NCBI GenBank assembly: GCA_040437565.1
Contig: JBDOQK010000004.1
Location: 859,723 to 923,722, forward strand
Source: Albugo candida
Taxonomy: Eukaryota; Oomycota; Peronosporomycetes; Albuginales
DNA length: 64,000 nt
Reading direction: 5' to 3'
The position numbers and the translations under genes were made by a program. The notes under the pieces were generated by a model. The model worked only from the letters and a program-made list of their open reading frames with translations. It searched no databases and was not told where the DNA came from. This document shows, piece by piece, positions 55,251-64,000 of this stretch (position 1 is the stretch's first letter; the number at the start of each line of letters is the position of its first letter).

Positions 55251-58200
55251 ACTTCGCATGCTCGTATTAAAGGTTCCATTCAAGTCGAAGATGGGCCACG
55301 TCACTACTTACTCGACGAGCTTTAGCGCTTCTTGAGTAACAGGCTCGATGAAATCAACAAACCATCCATCTTGATATCACGATCTCCTGCAAACAAAAGT
55401 ATTGGAATCGTCCTTAATTGAGAGAAAAGAGGCATCGCATGCCTAAGTATTTTATGGATCAGGTACTCTAGCATGGTAGTGACCTATGGAGTCAGGTACC
55501 TCTAGCGGAGAGCATTACGCGTTTCAATATCGGCAGCAGCATAACCTCCTTTACAGTGATTCACTCGACTACGACTAACCGGCGGTATGGCGTAATCAAG
55601 TCGTACCTGAGCTGTTGATATAGTCGTGTATCTAAGGCGCTTACTCTTCTCGTAGTTACCCTGTTGGTGCTGTTGCTCGTCGAGCGGATATGTAAAAATG
55701 CCAGCTAAATTCCTGCATCTGAGCGACAAGGAGAGCAAAATCGGGCTGTTACGTTTTCGAAACGGATTAGGTGGAGTACGAGAGTCATCCCGATACACAG
55801 AGGTGTCATCAGTTGTGTTGGCAGGTGAGCGAAGACGGTTGCATTGGGAAGACATTGCCGAAACTGGCGTTTCATTTTTAGAAAATAAAACTCGTAATCA
55901 ATGGTTTAGATCAAGTACAATGTGCGACTAGAAACTTGAAGCACATTTTTAAGTCTCTCCAACAAGTTGGTCCGTGCACAACATCAAAAGCCACACGATT
56001 TCCCCCGTTCTGATCGTTGTTCGTATCATATTCATCCCTAATTCTTTATCCGATCCAAGTTAAAACGCCCAAGGCTAATTCAGCTCTTCAGCTTGGATTA
56101 TGAAACCCGCATATAAAGATTTCTTTTTTCCATCGGTGTTTTTTTAGACTGCGTGCTTTAAAGTAGGATCGATGACTAAGATCTTTGATGCTGTTAAATT
56201 GTGTTACTAACCGCAGTATTGTCAACCCTCAAAGGCTTGGAGTCTATCTTAGACGCGCCTTTATAAACCAGCACTGTATTGGGACAATTAGAAAATCTTG
56301 GAGTATTACGTTGAAAATCTCGGCGTCACAATCGATCCATAATGTGTCATTGCCCGCCAAAAGCATGTCATTCTCGTGTAGGATTCCTTGTCCCGTTTCT
56401 TCCATTGAATTTCGCAAAGAAGTTTTGCAGAATCGAAAAGCCCGAACAGATTCATTATTGACCGTGAAGAAGACGAGTATCAGTCTTAAGGACGGCAAAA
56501 TGATCATCATATTGTTTATGTAAAATATCGAACGATTGCCTGGACGATGCTGGCGATTAAGTGAGCAGAGAGGCCATTGAAATTGCTACATTGTGACATA
56601 GCTCTATACATTCATTCCTCAGCAACGCAGAAAACATAGGAGCACTTGAACTTGATAAAACATCAAGTTCACTACTCTATCAGTCTAATGGGAGTCTGAC
56701 TGTCTAGATAAATACCGCATATCCGTATGTCATTAGGCGTATTCCATTCTGCAACTCCCAGGGAACGTGATATGCGATTTCTCACACGTCATACGTGGAG
56801 GAAGAACCCGCTCTTTTGAGTTTTTTTCTTACAATAAGTACACTGAGGTTTATGTAAAGGCTTCAGGTGCTTCAAATCGCCTACAGTGGTTGATGCTTTC
56901 AACTTGGCCTTGGATCTGCGTTTCAAGCGCTAATTAAATGACACATATGTATCTATTAAAAAGGCAAAGACATCGGAAGTAAAACTCCACCCATTTTTTT
57001 CGATGCGTAAGATAACGTCTCAACAGTAGCTCAATCAGAATTGACAAACGCTTTCCATCAACAAAAACGGCATGTCCACGCACTTGCGCTGTCAGTGAGA
57101 ATAGAACTGACCTGGTAACAGAGTGAACAGACAGCGACAATTAATATGGCCCAACCGTTTGATGAGTCCTCGAAATATGTAAGCAGATTAAAACGTTGCA
57201 TTACATCTACGTTTCCTCTTAATTGTATACCGTGAAGGTCCGTGCAAGGAAGCCAATATTGAATGCCGTCATGAATTCTTTGTGTATTAACTGCCAGTAG
57301 CGTTAAGCAGATATTTCTATTTTTCTTGAATTAATTTCTTTGCGGCCATTGCTCCACTTCATCAAAGAGCAATATGAATAAAGAGGTAGGATGAGAATGA
57401 TGGACAGCGCGAGTTGTAAGCGGTAACATGGCCCGGCAGAGAAATGTGCAAGCTCTTTGTTGCATCTGTTTTCTTGGCTGAAATGTGATGTGCGATAGAA
57501 GTGTGGTGATAGATGTGGATGGTAGGTAAGAATATGAAGGAGATTTTGTTGCTCGCGTCGATGTTGTTGACTACATTACTTGCGACATTAGCAATTATGA
57601 TGGCGCCATTTCCGTATACCACTAAATGTTATACCATTCTACTCGTCAAGTTCGCACACAAACAAATATGGTTAGTAAGGCTATTTGAGATGGAGAATGA
57701 TCAAGCCGATTGAGATGAAACCGCATGTTTTAATAGTAACGGTTGTCAGAAGTGCGCTCTATTTGAACTGATTACGCATTCACCATTCGCGCTACATCAA
57801 TATGGATACTTGCAGGCGACCGTATCATCAGACGAATCGTGATTGCCTCACATACTGAGAAATAGACCACCTCTTAGCCGATAAAAATGACTTTCGGGTC
57901 ATTCCTTTAAGGTCACCAATACTACTCAAGATCACTTAAACGAAGAAATGATATGTACAATGAGATTGTGATACAAAGATGATAAGTGATGGAGGATTAT
58001 GCTTATTTATTTTTGACTGGAATTTGTTTTGGTAGGCTATTTCATTCAAACTTCAGCATGGTATACCTACCTTTTAGCGCACAAGAACGAAGAACACCCT
58101 TGCATGAGCGACTTTGAGGTAGACAAAGATGATCGCCACAAGATTAAGATGTTTTCCTGCACTTCTACTCTTAGACTACGTAAAATGCTCGCTAAGCGCT

Positions 58201-58795
58201 AAAAGCCAATGAGGAATAGAAAAGTGATGAGAGTAGCATTCATCTTTCAACAATGTAACGGATGGTGTTTGGATGATATGAAATAAGTCTTATCCGAATT
58301 TGCTTCGAGCGCGTCAAAGCAATGCACTTTCTTACATCCCTTGGCTTGCTTGAACGAGTTCTCGGGGCAAAGATTTGAGAAAATGATTGGACCATGTAAA
58401 GTTTTTACCTGATGTATGAAGTCCATCATGAGAGTTGCCAGGAACAATTCAGAAGACTTAGGTCCTCCAATCGTTTTAATACTACAAAATACAAAGAAAT
58501 AATGTTGTTTCAATAGATTCAAACCTACGATCTTTGTTGCTGGCCCTACTTGCGGTGAGGTGGAATTTGGCTGGACCATGTGCAAAAATGAATCCGTTAG
58601 AGAATGCATGTTAAAAGATATTGGTAATCGTAAATTTCATATTTTTTGGATGCGAGGCATCAACTTAGACTGTACTAGACGCTTAATACCTATACATGAT
58701 TAATAGGATCTGTTCAATTCGAGAGTATTGAAATATGAGAAGGATGCGCGAAATATAGACCGCCATTTTGTAATTTGGATGTCAGCTTACTTTTC
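55251..58795. other. Long gene-poor stretch
   Basis: About 3.5 kb with no recognisable gene. Short frames exist (55502-55855 minus, 56185-56523 plus, 58247-58609 minus) but none shows a domain. The frame at 57534-57713 starts MKEILLLASMLLTTLLATLA, a hydrophobic leader that could be a signal peptide of a very short protein; I would not call it a gene on this alone. The right end may hold the left LTR of the Copia fossil, which I cannot delimit. Confidence 0.35.
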
Positions 58796-58799
58796 TGAT

Positions 58800-61700
58800 G
58801 CAGCAAGAGCTCGATCTTACCTTTACCAAAGAAGCTCTAAAACGGGAAGAAAAAGAACTATCAATGGAGGCATTGGGTGATGGTATAAGAGAGGACGAAA
58901 AGTTGGTAATATTGCTGGGAAGGCTATCGGATGAAATTGATCAGATAAGCAAGATCATTTAAAACATTCAACATTTGAAACATTCAACATTTAAAACATT
59001 CAAGGGACCAATATTTTACAGGCTAAAGAAATGTTCCGCAGAGAGTTTAAAGGCTTACAAAGAAAGGAAGCTAATCAAGTGGCGTTGCGAGCTACGAGGT
59101 ACAAGAACAAAGGTCCCCGTAGGGAATGGAATAGGATTAAGAAACTCCACAAAAAGGTCGATATCAAATGCTTTCATTGTAACAAGCTTGACATATGAAA
59201 AAGGATTGCTAGAAATTAACAATCAAAATAAAGAAAAGAGCGAACACGCTTTTTCTTCCTATGAAAGTAATCAGTGTGAATGGATACTACTGGATAGTGA
59301 TGCATCTGGCCACATGCCATTCAATCAAAAAGATTTCATCCAGCTTCACCCGATGAAGAACCATGTCAACATATCAATTGCAAATGGAGGGAAGCTAGAA
59401 GCAACGGGTATCGGAAATATACATTTGGCACTTCCAAATGGAGAAAAGATTCGCGTGGAAGATGTTATGTATGTTCCAAAGCTCGACAAACGACTCTTGT
59501 CAGTACTGCAATGAACAGAAAAGGTATACAAGTAACTTTTGGAAAGTCAAATTGTGAAATCAGCAGTGAAACGACAAAGATTATCACTAGTGAGCGCAGT
59601 GGAAAAGTATTCGTATCATATGGAATTATATCTGAAAGTGCTCTTTTTGACAAAGAGCAGCAACACACACTAGAAGCGAATGAAGAAATATGGCACGCAA
59701 GATTAGGACACATATCAAAATAGAGGATGGAAAAAGCTAAAAAGTACGTGACAGGATACAGAATTAAGGCTCAACAAAGCTATTTGGAAAACGAAAACGT
59801 TTTATCTGAAGGATGCTTGGATAGAAAAGCTTTTGTAAAACCTAAAATCAAGACAAAGAAAACTCTGGAATTAGTTCATAGTGATGTCATGGGTCCAATG
59901 AGGAAAAAGTCACAAGGTGGTACAAGGTAGATGGTATCATTTATCGACGATTATTCCAGATATGTCAAAGCTTAATTCATGAAATTCAAAACCGAAGTAG
60001 TGGACTCATTCAAAAACTACAAAGCGTTTATGGAAAATCAGACCAGTAAGGAAATCAAGAGCATCAGAACCGATAATGGCACAGAATATATGAAAAAATC
60101 ATTTGGAGCAATATGTCTTGCAAATGGTATCCGACAGCAAACGACTGTTCCTTTCTCTCCGCAGCAAAACCAACTAGCTGAAAGGATGAACAGAAAATTG
60201 ACGGAAAGTGCACGTTCAATGCTTTCACACATGAACTTGGATGAAATTTGGTGGGCGGAAGCAATGAATACAGCTACCTGTATTACAAATCGTCTACTGA
60301 GGGCATCAAACGGAATCAAAACACCTCGTGAAATCATGTTTGGAAACCGGATATCTCACATTTCATTATGTTTTGCTCACCTGGATTTGCGCACGTCGAC
60401 AAATCGGAAAGATCGAAATTCGAGAACAAGGGCGCTCCTTGTATTTTCTGGGCTAATTCGAAGATGCAAAAGGATATCGCATCGGGAATCAAAAACGAAG
60501 ACGAATTGAGCTAACACGTTCGGCAACGTTTGAAGAAAAGACCCCGCTCAATTGTTGTAGAAATATTACACACAGATGGTAATGCAACAGACCAGGTTTT
60601 CGAAGATTCGGATAATGATGAAATCACACTTGATGCACGAAATGATTTTAATGATGTCTCGATGGAAAACATTGAAGAGAATAACGATCAAGGATGCCAC
60701 GATACCGAATTGGAAGAAGACGAGGTTGACAGAAGCATTGTACCTAGGGGGAGCATAGATGGTTCGAATGGCTCGCCGTTATTTGTCCCATATAGGTCCA
60801 ATACTGCACTACCGACTGGTACGAACGAGCAAGAAATAGTTACTTATGAACAATCAACGGCAATAGTACCATCACACGATCGTCCATGAAAAATATACAG
60901 GATTGAATATGAGCAGGCAAACGCAGCATTAGAGACATCTGCGACATATGACGAAACAGTTCATTCTCCAGAAGGTAGATTCTGGAAGCAAGCTATTGAA
61001 ATTGAGCTGTCAGTATAAAAGAACATAATGGTTTGGACATGTGTAGATCGAATTCCGCTGAAGAAGGTCATTGGTACAAAATGGGTATTTACAATTATCA
61101 GAAAGGAGTACGGTAAAATTGACAGATACAAAGCCCGAGTAGTTGCTTGGATATAGACAAACGCATGGGGTGGACTACATGGAAACTTACTCGCCTGTGG
61201 CCAATATGAATTCAATTCGAGAATTTTTAGCTTATTGATGTCACATTGGAGCTTATATTCATCAATTTGATGTGTACGCGGCATTCTTAAATGGGAACTT
61301 GAAAGAAGAAGTGTATGTTTTTCTCCTAAAGGATTCAAAATTCGTTCAAACAAAGTTCTAAAATTAAATCGAAGCCTCAATGGATTGAAACAAGCTGCAT
61401 CGACTTGGTACAAGACTATCTCAGACTTTAACATTGAAATGAACTTCAATCAGTGCAAGAAAGACCCCTGCATCTTTGTTAGACGACAGGGTAAATCATT
61501 CTTACTGGTCACATTGTACGTTGATGATATACTCATTGGATCACAATGCAAGGATAGAATTGGCGATTTTTGACGATGAGTTATCAAAACATTTTAAGCT
61601 CAAGAAACTTGGCAATGTTCGATTCGTAGTTGGTATTGAAGTAAACTATGATCGACTGGAGAAAGTAATGTGTATCAGTCAGAAAGCAAGCGTATCGAGA

Positions 61701-62400
61701 ATGGTCGAGAAATACAATCAAGTCAAAGCTAAAGAAGTTGCTAATCCTTGTATTAAAGACACTTCCTCACGAAAATCGAAACAAAAGATCAATTGGCTGA
61801 TTTCTTAACGAAANNNNNNNNNNNNNNNNNNNNNNNNNNNNNNNNNNNNNNNNNNNNNNNNNNNNNNNNNNNNNNNNNNNNNNNNNNNNNNNNNNNNNNN
61901 NNNNNNNNNNNNNCAGGGTAAATCATTCTTACTGGTCACATTGTACGTTGATGATATACTCATTGGATCACAATGCAAGGATAGAATTGGCGATTTTTGA
62001 CGATGAGTTATCAAAACATTTTAAGCTCAAGAAACTTGGCAATGTTCGATTCGTAGTTGGTATTGAAGTAAACTATGATCGACTGGAGAAAGTAATGTGT
62101 ATCAGTCAGAAAGCAAGCGTATCGAGAATGGTCGAGAAATACAATCAAGTCAAAGCTAAAGAAGTTGCTAATCCTTGTATTAAAGACACTTCCTCACGAA
62201 AATCGAAACAAAAGATCAATTGGCTGATTTCTTAACGAAAGTCATTTCGACGAAACAATTCCAGCAATTGGTGCGGAAATCAAACGTCTGGAATTGTGCA
62301 TCGAAGAGTGTCGCAATGGCATCAGCCAATCATAAGATCGGAAAGTGGTTCTGCCAATCGGATGCTGATATTCGAGGTCAAGAAACAATGTAAAGACAGT
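58800..62400 (+). mobile_element. Ty1/Copia retrotransposon fossil, near full set of parts
   Basis: A Copia element in plus orientation with most parts recognisable in order: gag end (58800-58970), a nucleocapsid-like stretch, protease (59270-59515, with LDSDASGHM), GAG-pre-integrase (59690-59720), integrase core (59870-60370, with a TDNGTEY box), an acidic linker (60540-60890), reverse transcriptase (60960-61560, with a YVDDILIG box) and the RNase H/3' end to about 62390. It is broken, with several breaks. Gap 8 duplicates part of the reverse-transcriptase region. LTRs are not delimited. It is better preserved than the Copia fossil at 24960-26270, so probably younger. Confidence 0.88.
61487..62240. 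repeat. Gap 8 with 327-bp direct copies (assembly duplication)
   Basis: 100 N at 61814-61913; 61487-61813 recurs as 61914-62240. Lies within the Copia fossil. Same pattern as the other gaps. Confidence 0.88.
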
Positions 62401-62779
62401 GCATCATATTCCACCAATCAAGATTGATAGAGCGGAGCTTATAAGGCAATGCGTAAAGGCTAGGGCTTAGAATAGTAACAACAACTAAGAACCGTAATAT
62501 AATCACTTTCCCTTGTACCAACTAAAACAACATAAATACATATTGCACATTGTCAAAAGTAGACTGCGATTGATCTACTATATAGCAGTCAAATGTAGAA
62601 CGAAATTCCTAACCGATTCTCCCTACTCAATGCTTTCATTTGATGTTATTATCAAGCGACAACGCATTCGTAGGCTAACAAAGGACATTTGAGCTTCTTT
62701 AAAAAGCATGTAATGAACTTTAAAAAAAGATTAATATTTATGAACTAAAAAAAGCTATACTATTCTACACTGACTTTGC
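62401..62779. other. No gene recognised
   Basis: AT-rich sequence after the Copia coding part; likely includes its 3' untranslated part or LTR, which I cannot delimit without a second copy. Confidence 0.35.
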
Positions 62780-63275
62780 TCGCTGAGTGACGCGGTTGTG
62801 CACGGAACAATATTACATCCAGCTCCTCAACTTCACTGGCTTCAATTGCGTCGGATGTAAGGAGTGGACCATTAAGATCGTCTACGCGCTTTTTCACGGC
62901 TTGCAAGTCACTGGCAAGCTATTCCTATACTTGGTCATCCTGGCCTTGTTCAAGAATGAGCTCTTCCAGACGAAAATAGCGATCTTGGACTTGTCGCATG
63001 TGCCCATCATCTTCCACCACCGTTTCCAGATGACGCATCTGGTTATGTCGAGCCAACTCATTCCTGGCGTCCGCGTCACTTTTAATGCGCTAAAAAAACG
63101 TCTCTTATTCACGCGTGGGACAAATCTCGTCTCCTCAACGAGATTTCCATTTGCGTCTATCTGCTGGTGCATCTTCCGGCAATGGCGACGCTAATTCCTT
63201 GCCACCATCGTCCTACGTCTAGCAAGAGAAGGAATAAGGCAGACCCCTCCAACATTACTTGATTCAGACATTGCG
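62780..63275 (-). pseudogene. Coiled-coil gene fragment, subtelomeric
   Basis: On the minus strand one frame reads MSESSNVGGVCLIPSLARRR, then QIDANGNLVEETRFVPRVNK, and another reads ARNELARHNQMRHLETVVED, DGHMRQVQDRYFRLEELILE and DLQAVKKRVDDLNGPLL, a heptad-rich coiled coil of normal composition. The two frames and two in-frame stops near 62935 suggest either introns or decay. I do not recognise the family. It is the last gene-like feature before the telomere. Confidence 0.4.
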
Positions 63276-63936
63276 TTTGAACAATGAGTGTATTCGTCGT
63301 TTCGCCGAACGGTTTTATACACTATCCATTTTTGTTTTGAAAGCTAGGGTCCGTTTCGTCGCATTCAGAGAAGTGAAGGAATAATGAATAATGAATAAGG
63401 GTTTAGGGTTTAGGGTGCTGATATACGGGGAGAGATGCCCAGACGAGAACTGTGTAGACCCAAAGAGCTTGAGATTCTATTAGAAAGTTAACACAGTAGT
63501 GAGAAGACTATACAATAGAGCTAATAGTCTAATAGCGCACTTTCGCTGACTTCATCAGTGGGCCAACTATTGACACTCACCTTGCTCTATCAATAACACT
63601 TGTGTAGTACAAGGTAAATTGAATAGTGAGCACGGAAATGCAAAATCGATGGCCAGGAGCGTCCGAGAAAGCTGATAGGCTTTTAACGGGCTCCAGAGGG
63701 CTCTCCGTTGGTCCATAAAGTCGTAAAAACTGCGCATTGGCTGTTAAGTAACGTGCTGGACGCGGATTGGCGGAAATAACGGGTGGCGTAGCCAGGAGGA
63801 AAGGTGTTGCTGGGATGTGGTGGGAATGTATCGGGTACCGGTTGTGCCATCAGGAGTGAGGAGGAATATGAAGGCTCCCAGCAATTCACGGTACTATTGG
63901 TGTGGATATGTGTGTGAGGGCATATAGAGGTGCATG
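63276..63936. other. Subtelomere, no gene
   Basis: Unique-looking sequence between the last gene fragment and the telomere. It contains a short interstitial telomere repeat (63398-63415) and a two-unit GAATAAT repeat just before it. No coding signal. Confidence 0.6.
63398..63415 (+). repeat. Interstitial telomeric repeat
   Basis: AGGGTTTAGGGTTTAGGGTG: about 2.5 units of TTTAGGG in the same orientation as the end telomere, 520 bp inward. It could mark an old chromosome end or a repair event. Confidence 0.85.
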
Positions 63937-64000
63937 GGGTTTAGGGTTTAGGGTTTAGGGTTTAGGGTTTAGGGTTTAGGGTTTAGGGTTTAGGGTTTAG
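63937..64000 (+). repeat. Telomere, (TTTAGGG)n
   Basis: GGG followed by 8.7 uninterrupted units of TTTAGGG up to the last base. The G-rich strand runs 5' to 3' to the window end, as expected for a right chromosome end. The same repeat is used by oomycetes and plants. Confidence 0.97.

Noticed and set aside
57534-57713. Small secreted protein gene
   Set aside because: Only a hydrophobic start supports it; the rest is too short and featureless, with no splice or family support.

Overview
The window looks like the right-hand end of a chromosome from a filamentous eukaryote, most likely an oomycete and plausibly an Albugo-like white rust. The reasons are: the last 64 bases are the telomere repeat TTTAGGG read towards the end; introns are very short (46-65 nt, GTA/GTG...TAG); housekeeping genes are packed tightly; and several ORFs look like secreted oomycete effector candidates (CxxC-rich 'CCG-like', and an RxLR/EER-like leader). 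The species call is inference.

Layout. 0.6-10.4 kb is a compact housekeeping block: roadblock dynein light chain (-), PIG-U of the GPI transamidase (+), a short DHHC acyltransferase-like gene (+), importin beta (-), a small tail-anchored protein (-), an unresolved membrane protein (-) and a 342-residue unknown (-). 10.4-24.9 kb is gene-poor: fragments of an unrecognised multi-exon gene, an ankyrin gene with a zinc-finger-like tail, and a 504-residue secreted CxxC-rich protein at 21.1-22.6 kb. 25-26.3 kb is a Ty1/Copia fossil. 27.6-32.4 kb carries three eroded host genes (a CEP164-like WW/coiled-coil gene, a WDR4/Trm82-like gene and a CCDC43-like gene). 32.5-33.5 kb holds a two-exon effector candidate.

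From 34.5 kb to the telomere the sequence is dominated by mobile elements: a pogo-like element, a Ty3/Gypsy fossil, a Mutator-like element whose terminal inverted repeats are built of short tandem repeats, a two-gene Harbinger element, a second pogo-like element, a broken dynein heavy-chain gene abutted by a Tc1/mariner copy, a fragment related to the 21 kb secreted protein, a second Gypsy fossil, a large Copia fossil, and then the subtelomere and telomere.

A caution for every reader: there are eight runs of exactly 100 N. Seven are flanked by direct copies of the same sequence (66 to 3,323 bp), so about 6.2 kb of the window is almost certainly counted twice by the scaffolder. The PIG-U gene shows this: taking one copy gives an uninterrupted 444-residue protein of normal family length. 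The second 3.3 kb copy (36450-39772) repeats the first (33027-36349) and should not be read as extra genes.

I did not find one clear new multi-gene system. The most interesting content is the effector candidates embedded in transposon-rich subtelomeric DNA, the odd Mutator-like element, and the decay of cilium-related genes next to intact housekeeping genes.
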